Source of the DNA: Gammaproteobacteria bacterium
GTDB taxonomy: Bacteria; Pseudomonadota; Gammaproteobacteria; Pseudomonadales; UBA7434
Direction: 5' to 3'
Assembly: GCA_024280785.1 (NCBI GenBank)
Contig: JAJRPK010000384.1
Coordinates: 1 to 32,324 of the forward strand
Length of the DNA stretch: 32,324 nt
In this document: in pieces, positions 8,096-16,217 of the stretch
Layout of the letters: every line of letters starts with the position of its first letter
Position numbering within the stretch: position 1 is the stretch's first letter
Translations under genes and position numbers: made by a program
The notes under the pieces: model-generated
The model's input: only the letters and a program-made list of their open reading frames with translations
Database searches by the model: none
Told to the model about the DNA's origin: nothing

Positions 8096-8854
8096 TCACA
8101 TCCCGTTAAAGTCAGGTGCTCGCTTTTCAAAAAAAGCGGTAATCGCTTCGGTGCTTTCTGCAGAACCCACTTGTTTCATCATCAGTTCTACCTCTATTTT
8201 TTTCGCAATCTCTATATTTCCTATATGAGTTGCTTTTAAACAACGTTTGGTCGCCACCAATGCATTGCGTGGCCACTGGGCAATTTCTAACGCTTTTTCT
8301 TTCGCTTTGGCATGCAATTCTGCATCGGGATAAACCGCAGTGACAATCCCCAAATCGAGAGCCCGCTGCGCACCTATCCACTCAGCGGTATACATTATTT
8401 CAGCCGCACGTCTGGCGCCGATATTTGCTTGCAGCATGTAACTGCTTGAAAATTCCGGCACCAAACCCAAGTTAACAAAGGGAAAGCGCATCCTCAGGCT
8501 TTCCCCCGCATAAACAACATCACAATGCAGCGGAATCGTAGCCCCACCACCAATTGCCGTACCATCGACAGCAACGACGATGGGCTTATCGAAACTAGCA
8601 ATCGCTTCAGCACACTGTTCAAACGGCGCATTGCCCTCACTAAAATCCCCCGCTAAATCCATGCCCGAACAAAAATTTCCTCCGGCTCCTGCCAGCAATA
8701 CAACACTAACCTTGTCGTTGTCTCTTGCCTCAACAAATGCAGAACCTAACGCTTTAAACAAGCCATTATCCAAAGCATTTTTTCTCTTGGGTCTATTTAA
8801 CGTCAAGTAAGCAACGTTGTCTTCTATCAGTACTTTCAAGCTTTCTATTGTCAT
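8096..8854 (-). CDS. Crotonase-family protein, probably enoyl-CoA isomerase-like
   Basis: A crotonase-fold protein of 252 aa with the CoA/oxyanion-hole motifs NFCSGMDL and GTAIGGGA and the C-terminal FFEKRAPDF. The two glutamates of enoyl-CoA hydratases are absent: by alignment with rat crotonase, Glu144 is Thr106 and Glu164 is Phe126 here. Instead Glu134 sits in NLGLVPEFSSS, the position of the single catalytic Glu in delta3,delta2-enoyl-CoA isomerases of the ECI2 type. I therefore infer isomerase rather than hydratase activity, helping unsaturated fatty acids enter beta-oxidation. The track start at 8866 is a GTG; I prefer the ATG at 8854 (MTIESLKV), with a weak GTGGG site. No thiolase or dehydrogenase lies nearby. 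Usual databases would label it enoyl-CoA hydratase/isomerase. Confidence 0.85.
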   Translation of the reverse strand: MTIESLKVLIEDNVAYLTLNRPKRKNALDNGLFKALGSAFVEARDNDKVSVVLLAGAGGNFCSGMDLAGDFSEGNAPFEQCAEAIASFDKPIVVAVDGTAIGGGATIPLHCDVVYAGESLRMRFPFVNLGLVPEFSSSYMLQANIGARRAAEIMYTAEWIGAQRALDLGIVTAVYPDAELHAKAKEKALEIAQWPRNALVATKRCLKATHIGNIEIAKKIEVELMMKQVGSAESTEAITAFFEKRAPDFNGM

Positions 8855-8962
8855 AAAAACCCACACTAAAGTTAAAAAATAAATTTATTCGATTTCAAAA
8901 AAATAGTTCTTCAGTTAGAGATTCGAAGCCAAATAATTTTGCGCTAAAAAGATCGTTATTGT

Positions 8963-9018
8963 AATGTCGTTGCTGCAATGTCGTTGCTGCAATGTCGCTT
9001 CTGAAATGCCGTTATTAG
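8963..9018. repeat. 14-bp tandem repeat at the 3' end of zapE
   Basis: Two identical AATGTCGTTGCTGC units are followed by diverged units running up to the zapE stop codon. Read on the minus strand, the first, most diverged unit contains the stop codon itself, and the copies become more uniform further downstream. Confidence 0.8.
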
Positions 9019-10157
9019 GCTTTATGCTCTGCTGCCAGGTAATCATGAGATTGCATTTCCTGCAACCGGCTTTTGGTTCGTTCAAACTCAAACGACAACC
9101 GACCTTTGGCATACAAATCTAACAAAGCCACTTCTGCCGATATCACCAGTTTGATATTGTGGTCGTAAAACTCATCGACCAAATTAATAAATCGGCGGGC
9201 TTTATCTTCATTTGCTGGACCCATTCGTGGAACATCACTCAACAATACAGCATGAAATTCTCTGGCAATTTCAATGTAATCATTTTGCGACCGAGGGCCG
9301 CCGCATAGCTCTTCAAAATCAAACCAAACAACATCGTCAGCAAAATATCTTGCCCTAATATAACGACCTTCTATTTCGATCGGGACATCGGTTTCAACAC
9401 AAATAAAATCTTTACCGCGCTTGGGCACTAAATTCTGAAAACTGTCCAATAAACTCATATCAGCTTGAGCGTCAAGAGGCGAATGATACAACTCGGCTTG
9501 CTTTAGCGCACGCAAACGATAATCCACGCCTCCGTCGAGATTGACGACTTCTGTGTGCTGTTTGATTAACGCAATGGCCCCCAAAAAACGCGCTCGTTGC
9601 AAACCGTCTTTATAAAGACCGTCGGGCTCGATATTAGATGTAGCTACCAATGTAACGCCTCGCGCAAACAAGGCCTCAAACATACCCGCTAACAACATGG
9701 CATCAGTAATATCGGAGACAAAAAACTCGTCAAAGCAAATCACTCGCGTTTGCGCCGCTATTCTATCAGCAACAATTTCTAGCGGGTCTTTGTGACCCTG
9801 CAAGCTCGTCAACTCCAAATGCAGGTTGCGCATAAACCGATGAAAGTGGATACGCATCTTGTCATCAATGGGCAGGACATCGTAAAACATATCCATTAAA
9901 TAGGTCTTTCCGCGTCCTACTCCCCCCCAAAAATACAGACCTCGCTCAGGAATATTTACAGCTGTCTGTCCTTTTATTTTGGCGAACCATGAACCTAATT
10001 TATGCCGCAACGGTGGCTGCCGACGGTCACGCTCAACTAATCGGTCAAATAAGTTCTGAAGTTTATCTACCGCCAGCGCCTGCGACGGATCTTCGCAGAA
10101 ATCTGATTTTTCAAGGTCTAGTCGGTAACGCTGTATTAAATTAGTAACGGAATTCAT
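9015..10157 (-). CDS. zapE: Cell division protein ZapE (AFG1-like ATPase)
   Basis: A 380-aa AFG1/ZapE-family P-loop ATPase. It shows Walker A GGVGRGKT (residues 78-85), Walker B CFDEFFVSDITDAMLL, the sensor region LVATSNIEPDGLYKDGLQR and the C-terminal FEFERTKSRLQEM. In E. coli ZapE binds FtsZ and modulates Z-ring stability under stress; mitochondrial relatives assist proteolysis. The ORF track begins at 10271, but homology begins at MNSVTNLIQRYRLDL, so the ATG at 10157 is chosen even though its ribosome site is weak. The extra codons upstream are encoded by a 9-bp tandem repeat and read HEIHEIHD. The gene is divergent from zapG, another envelope/division gene. Length and motifs match E. coli ZapE (375 aa). 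Confidence 0.95.
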   Translation of the reverse strand: MNSVTNLIQRYRLDLEKSDFCEDPSQALAVDKLQNLFDRLVERDRRQPPLRHKLGSWFAKIKGQTAVNIPERGLYFWGGVGRGKTYLMDMFYDVLPIDDKMRIHFHRFMRNLHLELTSLQGHKDPLEIVADRIAAQTRVICFDEFFVSDITDAMLLAGMFEALFARGVTLVATSNIEPDGLYKDGLQRARFLGAIALIKQHTEVVNLDGGVDYRLRALKQAELYHSPLDAQADMSLLDSFQNLVPKRGKDFICVETDVPIEIEGRYIRARYFADDVVWFDFEELCGGPRSQNDYIEIAREFHAVLLSDVPRMGPANEDKARRFINLVDEFYDHNIKLVISAEVALLDLYAKGRLSFEFERTKSRLQEMQSHDYLAAEHKA

Positions 10158-10165
10158 CAATCTAT

Positions 10166-10192
10166 CATGTATCTCATGTATCTCATGTATCG
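10166..10192. repeat. 9-bp tandem repeat, 3 copies, in the zapE leader
   Basis: CATGTATCT occurs twice and CATGTATCG once, head to tail, starting 8 bp before the zapE start codon. The array covers the place where a ribosome site is expected. Confidence 0.85.
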
Positions 10193-10225
10193 AGTGAGGA
10201 TTACGGTGGACTAAGCAAGTCATAT

Positions 10226-10251
10226 AATCCATACGACTAATCCATACGACC
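10226..10251. repeat. 13-bp direct tandem duplication upstream of zapE
   Basis: AATCCATACGACT is followed at once by AATCCATACGACC (12 of 13 identical), in the zapE/zapG divergent spacer. Confidence 0.75.
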
Positions 10252-10404
10252 AAGGCGGGCGACAAGGCCAAGCAGTTGGCCCAATTTAGCGGGATCGAGA
10301 TTAACCGCCTTAGGCGCTATTAGCAATCAACTGAGCGGTCTGACTACCACTTAAAAATTTCTTATATGGGTCAATATGTATGATGGAAACACGACAATTC
10401 GAGT

Positions 10405-10410
10405 TATACT
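10405..10410 (+). promoter_or_regulatory. Candidate -10 box for zapG
   Basis: TATACT lies 28 bp before the zapG start codon, giving a short leader carrying the GAGAGGA ribosome site. No good -35 sequence sits 16-18 bp upstream, so this is a weak call. Confidence 0.35.
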
Positions 10411-10437
10411 AGGCTCTGCTTAATGAGAGGAATTATC

Positions 10438-11031
10438 ATGTTTGACTTGGGTTTTATTATTTTAGTGGGCGTTGCATCGGCCATTGTTGGGCTAATTATT
10501 GGCATTGGCTTGCATCGGGGCGTCAGCAATGCAGAAATTAAAGTGCGTGAATTGAGTAAGTCGCTCGCCAAAGCAGAAGAAAAAAATGCCCAATATCAGC
10601 AACAAGTTGCTCAACATTTTTCTCAAACTGCCGGTTTACTTAATGATTTAACAGAAAAGTATAAAGATATTCATCAGCATCTCGCCGCTGGCGCTAACCA
10701 ATTGTGCCGGGATGAAAACGGCCAATCTTTGCTAGTTGATGGCCCCAATCGTGCCGGTGGCGAACAACATCCACTAATTTCTGACCATCCAGAGATTCTT
10801 CAACCTCCTCTGGATTATGCACCTAAAGCAGATAACGCCCAGAGCGGGACGTTGTCCGAAGACTACGGTTTAGAGAAAATCAATCTCAACGAAGCGCCAG
10901 AAACCCGTGATGAATCTAGCGTCGAACCCGTATTAACGGATACCTATACTCAATCTGCCACAACTCAGGCAGCTGAAGCGGCAAACTCTTCGTCCAATGA
11001 AACTTCTCATCCTAACGTAAGAGCCATCTAG
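10438..11031 (+). CDS. zapG: ZapG/YhcB (DUF1043) inner-membrane protein
   Basis: A 197-aa protein with one N-terminal transmembrane helix (about residues 3-24, Gly-rich), a coiled-coil segment (about 28-85, including LSKSLAKAEEKNAQYQQQVAQHF) and a long acidic, low-complexity tail. The HFSQTAGLLNDLTEKYKDIHQHL stretch is the DUF1043 core. YhcB/ZapG links cell elongation and division in E. coli. The track start at 10423 places the Shine-Dalgarno GAGAGGA inside the gene; the ATG at 10438, eight bases after it, is better. The tail after residue 95 is poorly conserved and longer than in E. coli (132 aa total). The gene converges with the Nif3 gene, and both end in copies of a direct repeat. Confidence 0.9.
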   Translation: MFDLGFIILVGVASAIVGLIIGIGLHRGVSNAEIKVRELSKSLAKAEEKNAQYQQQVAQHFSQTAGLLNDLTEKYKDIHQHLAAGANQLCRDENGQSLLVDGPNRAGGEQHPLISDHPEILQPPLDYAPKADNAQSGTLSEDYGLEKINLNEAPETRDESSVEPVLTDTYTQSATTQAAEAANSSSNETSHPNVRAI

Positions 11032-11052
11032 CGGTATATAAAGAGCCATCTA
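11019..11052. repeat. 12-bp direct repeat spanning both convergent stop codons
   Basis: AAGAGCCATCTA occurs at 11019-11030 and again at 11041-11052, with a 22-bp period. The first copy carries the zapG stop (TAG) and the second the stop of the opposite-strand Nif3 gene. Confidence 0.8.
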
Positions 11053-11805
11053 AACCGGGTTGTCGCAGTCTACAAACTGGCAATCGATATTAAATTGCTT
11101 AGCGATAATTTCTCCCAATGCCTGCACTCCGTACCGCTCGGTCGCGTGATGCCCCGCTGCAAAAAAATGAATGCCGTATTCTCTAGCTTCGTGCACCGTA
11201 GGTTCAGACACTTCTCCAGTGATATACGCATCGACCCCTAAAGCTACAGCTGTAGCTATTTCGGCTTGCGCCGCCCCGGTGCACCAAGCTACTCGATGTA
11301 TCGGTCTCTCCGCCTTGATGTGCAATGGGCTCCGCTGAAGACATTGACCTATATGTGCAGCAAGGTCAGCACCATTCCAAGCCCTATCTAACAATGCTGT
11401 CCGCACCAATGGCAGCATTTCGTCATCGGACTTAATCTCTTCTGGTTCCCAACCAAAAACCTTCGCCAGCTGAATATTGTTTCCGTACAAGGGGTGCACA
11501 TCTAATGGCAGGTGGTAGGCCAACAAACTAATCTCATTGGCTAACAATTTTTCTATGCGTTGTTTTTTTATGCCCACGATTCTAGCATCTTCATTCTTCC
11601 AAAAATAACCGTGATGCACCAATAATATATCTGCCTTTCTATGGACGGCCTCATCAATCAAGTCTTGACTCGCCGTCACCCCTGATACAATCCGCTCAAC
11701 CGACCTTTTACCCTCGATTTGCAATCCGTTTGGGCAGTAGTCATCAATTCGGTCAATTGTCAATAAATCATTGGCGTAGCTTACAATATCTGTTAGATCG
11801 ACCAC
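11050..11805 (-). CDS. Nif3-like dinuclear metal protein (YbgI family)
   Basis: A 251-aa Nif3/YbgI protein. Metal-site motifs are visible: VHHGYFW, YHLPLDVHP, and the C-terminal GHHATERYG. VAWCTGAAQ and DAYITGEVSEPTVHEARE also match the E. coli YbgI pattern. The family forms hexameric rings with a di-metal centre. Biochemical function is uncertain; some members were reported as GTP cyclohydrolase type 1-like or hydrolases, so I make no stronger claim. The track start (GTG, 11835) leads through an AAGAGGTGG site, while the GTG at 11805 lies five bases after that site and gives the family length (E. coli 247 aa), so 11805 is chosen. It is divergent from algW, with a leader containing a perfect hairpin. 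Confidence 0.9.
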   Translation of the reverse strand: MVDLTDIVSYANDLLTIDRIDDYCPNGLQIEGKRSVERIVSGVTASQDLIDEAVHRKADILLVHHGYFWKNEDARIVGIKKQRIEKLLANEISLLAYHLPLDVHPLYGNNIQLAKVFGWEPEEIKSDDEMLPLVRTALLDRAWNGADLAAHIGQCLQRSPLHIKAERPIHRVAWCTGAAQAEIATAVALGVDAYITGEVSEPTVHEAREYGIHFFAAGHHATERYGVQALGEIIAKQFNIDCQFVDCDNPV

Positions 11806-11862
11806 TCTACCACCTCTTTTTATCTTTATCTTCACCGCTTAACGGCCTCATTTTCCAGCATT

Positions 11863-11879
11863 GCCTCACGATGTGAGGC
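11863..11879. promoter_or_regulatory. Perfect inverted repeat upstream of the Nif3 gene
   Basis: GCCTCAC and GTGAGGC flank a GAT spacer in the nif3/algW divergent region. It could be an operator or a hairpin in the Nif3 leader. No T run follows on either strand, so it is not a terminator. Confidence 0.4.
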
Positions 11880-12090
11880 GCTCATTATAAACGCCTTAGC
11901 AAATTATGCGTAGATATCCACTAAGTTCTGATTATTTTAACATTTCCGACATACCGTCTTCCCTACTTTCGCCGCCCTAGTACTGGACAATTCATCTTGT
12001 GAAAACCTTAAAAATCCTTGTTCGCTTGCATCGACAGCAATCGTCAGGTTAAATCAAATGATCAGGCATTTATCACCGAGACGATAACCA

Positions 12091-13236
12091 TTGAATAATC
12101 AGCAATCCAATACTATGCGTACATTTTCATACTATAGCTGGCCCATTCTAGTAGGTATTTTGCTCGCAGTACTTATCCTGCAATATCGGTCATCAACACA
12201 GAACCCAAGTATCGATCACTCAAGTCGTACCGCACAATCTAATGCCATTTTCAGCTATGCAGACATTGTTGACTTGGCACTACCATCTGTAGTCAATATC
12301 TATACCCGTCGCGTGATCAAATCACAAAGCCATCCATTTATGCGCGATCCGCAGTTGCGTGAATTTTTAAAGCGCAATGGCATAGGCCAAAAGGACAAAA
12401 TTGAGCGCAGTCTAGGTTCCGGCGTCATTGTCAGCAGCGACGGCTACATTCTAACCAACAATCATGTTATTAGCCGAGCTGATAGTATCCGCGTACATTT
12501 GCTCGACGGCCGCGAGCGCTTTGCCAAAGTCATTGGTATCGATGTCGCATCTGATTTAGCCGTGTTAAAAATCAACTTGGGCAATTTAACTCCAGCAATC
12601 TTTGCCACCGACGCTGTTCGTACCGGTGATGTCGTCCTCGCCATCGGCAACCCTTACGGCATTGGCCAAACAGTCACTCAAGGTATCGTTTCCGCCACCG
12701 GTCGTCACGGTCTACGTATCAATACCTACGAGAATTATATTCAAACCGATGCCGCCATTAACAAGGGAAATTCGGGAGGCGCTTTGATCAATGCGCACGG
12801 CCATTTGATCGGTATCAATAGTGTACTTTACTCTAGCTCGGGCGGCGCCGATGGTATTGGATTTGCGATCCCATTAAACACCGCAGAATTCGTCTTGAAA
12901 CAGATCGTTCGCCATGGCGAAGTCACACGTGGGTGGCTTGGCGTTACCGTTGAGGGAATCACGCCAAGTATTGCGGAAGCGTTTGATTTGTCTTCATCAC
13001 ACGGTTTGATATTAACCAATATCGCGAAAGGAGGGCCCGCCGATAAAGCGGGCCTAAAACCCGGTGATATTATTACTCATATTGACGACTTAAAAATAAG
13101 TGACGGCAACGCTAGCATGCACCAGATCGGGCAAACTGAGCCTGGAACCAAGGTGAATGTCAGAGCAATCCACAACGGCGCAGCACAAAGCTTTTTAGTC
13201 GAGATTGGCAAACGGCCAAGAGGTAATAGCAGCTGA
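12091..13236 (+). CDS. algW: Periplasmic serine endoprotease AlgW/DegS
   Basis: A membrane-anchored trypsin-like protease with one N-terminal transmembrane helix (about 17-30), the catalytic triad His125 (NNHVI), Asp155 (SDLAVLK) and Ser228 (GNSGGAL), and a single C-terminal PDZ domain (about 285-375, GWLGVTVEGI). The single PDZ plus the anchor marks AlgW/DegS rather than DegP. It senses misfolded outer-membrane proteins and cuts the anti-sigma factor (RseA/MucA), releasing the envelope-stress sigma factor. The neighbourhood (zapE, zapG) matches my memory of the Pseudomonas algW region. The start is uncertain: TTG at 12091 with a weak GAG, or ATG at 12115 just before the membrane helix and without a ribosome site. 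Numbering uses 12091. Confidence 0.92.
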   Translation: MNNQQSNTMRTFSYYSWPILVGILLAVLILQYRSSTQNPSIDHSSRTAQSNAIFSYADIVDLALPSVVNIYTRRVIKSQSHPFMRDPQLREFLKRNGIGQKDKIERSLGSGVIVSSDGYILTNNHVISRADSIRVHLLDGRERFAKVIGIDVASDLAVLKINLGNLTPAIFATDAVRTGDVVLAIGNPYGIGQTVTQGIVSATGRHGLRINTYENYIQTDAAINKGNSGGALINAHGHLIGINSVLYSSSGGADGIGFAIPLNTAEFVLKQIVRHGEVTRGWLGVTVEGITPSIAEAFDLSSSHGLILTNIAKGGPADKAGLKPGDIITHIDDLKISDGNASMHQIGQTEPGTKVNVRAIHNGAAQSFLVEIGKRPRGNSS

Positions 13237-13254
13237 GCCTTTCAACGTATTATT

Positions 13255-13299
13255 ATCACTATCGCATCGGCATCGGCATCGGCATCGGGCAATAGTGAT
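13255..13299. repeat. Hexamer array inside an inverted repeat between algW and aldo/keto reductase
   Basis: Four exact GCATCG hexamers (13264-13287) sit in the loop of a perfect 8-bp inverted repeat (ATCACTAT at 13255, ATAGTGAT at 13292). The structure lies between two convergent genes, so it could act as a bidirectional terminator, although a T run is absent. Confidence 0.75.
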
Positions 13300-13304
13300 T
13301 CTAT

Positions 13305-14294
13305 CTAGCCATCTTCAGGGTCTAATGAAATTTCAAATTCCTTGGCATAGCGGGGCCCCTTAACAGCATTAACATTAAAAATTTCACCGGCCCGATTAAA
13401 GTCATCGGCACTAATTGACAGCTCGGTAGCCAATGCATTTTCCACCGCATAAGCGACATGTTTAGTCCCCGGAATAGGCACTAGTGTACCCTCACCTTGC
13501 GCTAACAACCAAGCCAATGAAAATTGCGCCGGCGTACAATTATTATCTTGAGATAAAACAATAAGTTCTTTCATTAATTTTAAATTTGCAGTGAGGTCCT
13601 CACCTAGAAATCGCGGCATAAATCGACGCATGTCCATATCATCGTATTCTGTTTCGACAGAAATTATGCCCGTTAAAAAACCCCTACCCAACGGACTAAA
13701 AGGAACAAAGCCCACGCCCATTTCTTTACAGGCCGCTAGCATTTTATACTCTGGCTCGCGTGTCCAAAGAGAATACTCTGACTGCACCGCAGAAATAGGA
13801 TGTACTGCATGCGCCTTGCGCAGAGTAGTGGTCGATATTTCCGATAATCCAATGGCGCGAATTTTCCCTTCATCGACTAATCGTGAAAGCTCACCAACAC
13901 TATCTTCAATGGGAACATTGTGATCGCGGCGATGAAGATAATATAAATCGATGACATCCGTTTGAAGGTCTTTCAAACTGGTTTCACAAGATTCTCGAAC
14001 ATTTTTAGGTGTGCAATCGACAAACCGCCCACCCTTATCATCTATCTTAATCCCGCACTTACTAGCCAGCACCATCTGCTTGCGTTTGCTTTTTAGCACT
14101 CGGCCTATTAACTGTTCGTTATGGCCCATACCATAGGCGCTAGCGGTATCAAAAAAAGTATATCCCACATCTAACGCTTTGTGTAATGCTCTCTCGCACT
14201 CGTCCGGGTCCGGTTTGCCGTAACCAAAAGACATGTTCATACAACCTAGACCTAATGCCGAGACGGATAACTTACCTAATTTTCTGCTTTCCAT
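13305..14294 (-). CDS. Aldo/keto reductase
   Basis: A 329-aa aldo/keto reductase of the TIM-barrel superfamily. The catalytic tetrad is present: Asp49 and Tyr54 (FDTASAYG), Lys79 (ASKCG) and His121 (YYLHRRD). The FSPLGRGFLTG and PIPGTKHVAYAVENA motifs belong to the AKR13/YakC-like group of NADPH-dependent reductases. The substrate is unknown; such enzymes usually reduce aldehydes or ketones in detoxification. The start has AGGA seven bases upstream. The DUF1214 gene lies about 100 bp upstream in the same direction, so they may be co-transcribed. The C-terminal acidic end and length are normal for the family. Confidence 0.92.
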   Translation of the reverse strand: MESRKLGKLSVSALGLGCMNMSFGYGKPDPDECERALHKALDVGYTFFDTASAYGMGHNEQLIGRVLKSKRKQMVLASKCGIKIDDKGGRFVDCTPKNVRESCETSLKDLQTDVIDLYYLHRRDHNVPIEDSVGELSRLVDEGKIRAIGLSEISTTTLRKAHAVHPISAVQSEYSLWTREPEYKMLAACKEMGVGFVPFSPLGRGFLTGIISVETEYDDMDMRRFMPRFLGEDLTANLKLMKELIVLSQDNNCTPAQFSLAWLLAQGEGTLVPIPGTKHVAYAVENALATELSISADDFNRAGEIFNVNAVKGPRYAKEFEISLDPEDG

Positions 14295-14398
14295 TGATGA
14301 TTCCTACTTCAATTAATCGCCCATTAACAATGAATTAAACATCGCCTGACTCACTCTAAGAGTTTAAAACTATTGCAAAAATACCGTGTACCTGAATT

Positions 14399-15511
14399 TT
14401 ATAATTCTGAAAACTTTACTACTCGTGTATCTACCGGCGGGTGCGAATCAGCTTCGACCCAACGAAATAACATCGCCCCCTGATCGTGGCCCGCGGTTGT
14501 CAGCCAATTGGGGTAAGCCTCACCCGGGTCACTATGAGCAATTACAATTTTGACCGAACCGTCTTTTTCGTAAGTTGCTTTATGCTTGTTAGTATGAATA
14601 CAGTAGTAGCGATGATCCAAAGACTCCATCCAATAGTTTGACAGTTGAAAGTTCCAAGTCTTACAGCTAGGGATTTTTTTAGCCTCGATAAGCAAAGCTT
14701 CGTCTGGCGCTAATTTCCAGTAACTGTTCATATAATGAATGCTGGGATCACCCCCCGCTTTTAGGCACATACTCTGATCATTCGACGGAAGCGCATTAAT
14801 ATGTTCACTAAATATTTGCATCCAGTCAGTAAAAATCGTCGCCGTACTTCTAACAAATTGACCTGCGTTGAGTAATTGCCGCTCAAAGGTTTCTGGAACC
14901 AGGTAGTTATTACCGGCTCCATTTAAACACTCTATTTTTAATTGCGCTCGAGTTTCAAGCAGTCGATTAAGAAATGTTTGTCTCACTAAAATACTGGTAG
15001 TATCGGCCGTCATGGGTAACCAATTACCTTTATGCGGTTTGCAGCTCAATATGATTTCAAAACTACCATCATCATTTATTTCTAATTCATCGGCTTCGAC
15101 ATGCCCAGTCGGTTCCATACTTCCCGTCGTATCGTAGCTACCGGCTTTGGTTTCGAGACTTAAATAATCGACAGTGCCGCGGGTGCCAGAAATAAGATAA
15201 TCGTATTGGCCGCTAACATTGCAGTTCTGGTAAAAATTATCAGGGTTATCGTTACCGATTTTTATCGTATCGTGCGACAAGGAGAAAAAAACGGGGAAGC
15301 GCGGATCGCTAAATTCAACATTACTTTCTAGTCCGGCACGCAATAGGCGGGTTAAATATCGATACCCTTCTGCTCGATTAAAAGGATCCGTAGGCGCGCC
15401 TTTTCCCAACACTACCTCGCCTGTGGTTTTAAGATGATCACAAAATTCTGCCCATGCGCTATCATCGACTATAGGTGCTGGATCACTATTAGTCAGGTTA
15501 CCGCTGTTCAT
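14399..15511 (-). CDS. DUF1214 domain-containing protein
   Basis: A 370-aa protein without a signal peptide or membrane segment. The C-terminal half carries the DUF1214 pattern: WNFQLSNYWMESLDHRYY, NKHKATYEKDGSVKIVIAHSDPG and NWLTTAGHDQGAMLFRWV. The N-terminal half (YRYLTRLLRAGLE; FYQNCNVSGQYDYLISGTRG) matches stand-alone members of this family found in marine gammaproteobacteria and actinobacteria. The biochemical function is unknown; members often lie near oxidoreductases, sulfotransferases or lipid/steroid genes, and here an aldo/keto reductase follows. The start ATG has AGGAA seven bases upstream. No function is assigned. Confidence 0.8.
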   Translation of the reverse strand: MNSGNLTNSDPAPIVDDSAWAEFCDHLKTTGEVVLGKGAPTDPFNRAEGYRYLTRLLRAGLESNVEFSDPRFPVFFSLSHDTIKIGNDNPDNFYQNCNVSGQYDYLISGTRGTVDYLSLETKAGSYDTTGSMEPTGHVEADELEINDDGSFEIILSCKPHKGNWLPMTADTTSILVRQTFLNRLLETRAQLKIECLNGAGNNYLVPETFERQLLNAGQFVRSTATIFTDWMQIFSEHINALPSNDQSMCLKAGGDPSIHYMNSYWKLAPDEALLIEAKKIPSCKTWNFQLSNYWMESLDHRYYCIHTNKHKATYEKDGSVKIVIAHSDPGEAYPNWLTTAGHDQGAMLFRWVEADSHPPVDTRVVKFSEL

Positions 15512-16217
15512 ATTGAGTTCCTATATTTAAAATACTCGTCACGTCGAATCGGCTATCTATATAATCCAAATAGCTGTAACAAGCCATGACACGTTCAGCA
15601 GACAAGCAAATCATATTATCGATAAATGCAAATGATGTATTAACTCAACTGTATTTTTATTACTGGTCGAGTATACCGTATCTCTCGACCCCTAAAATTA
15701 TATTATTATTTAGTTGTATGGCTTTGGTTTTACTGTAAGGCGATAATTTGATAGCGTGAAAAATAACGCCTCTACTTTATGAATCAGGCTGCTTGACGTA
15801 AGCTGTACAGACTCACAATTATACCTCGATCAATTTCAACCACTAACTCTACAGTCATTCCAATATTCGAACCGGCAGCTCCATAATTAAACTCCCGTGA
15901 ACTAATTATCCCTCCATAAGTCTCCGCTATATATTTTTATGACAAAATAAAACCTCGCTCTCTTTTTAATAACGGTTAGGTAACTGATATTTATTGTTAT
16001 TAGCCATCGAAATACTCTCGAAATTAAAAGTCTCGTCTAACGGGTAATTGTTCTTATTACATTTATGCATAAAGCGGCACACTTTATATTACTAAATAAT
16101 ATTTGGTCAAACCACCTTGTATACTGTCCAATATACTCGTGGTAAAGATTGCAGCTATGCGTGTAGGCCTAACGCATAAAAAACGTGATCGTTAAAATTC
16201 AAACCGGGGAGAGCGTT
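15512..16217. other. Long intergenic region between DUF1214 and the two-TM protein
   Basis: About 700 bp, AT-rich, with no ORF of believable coding character and no RNA gene that I recognise. Both flanking genes are transcribed outward, so promoters for both must lie here. Two TATACT sequences (near 16121 and 16134) could be -10 boxes for the rightward gene but lack a matching -35. A palindrome lies at 16156-16178. Confidence 0.6.
16156..16178. promoter_or_regulatory. 23-bp palindrome in the leader of the two-TM protein gene
   Basis: TATGCGT and ACGCATA form perfect 7-bp arms around a G and the self-complementary TAGGCCTA. It lies 39 bp before the start codon. It may be a protein-binding operator or an RNA hairpin. 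The A run after it rules out a terminator for rightward transcription. Confidence 0.45.
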
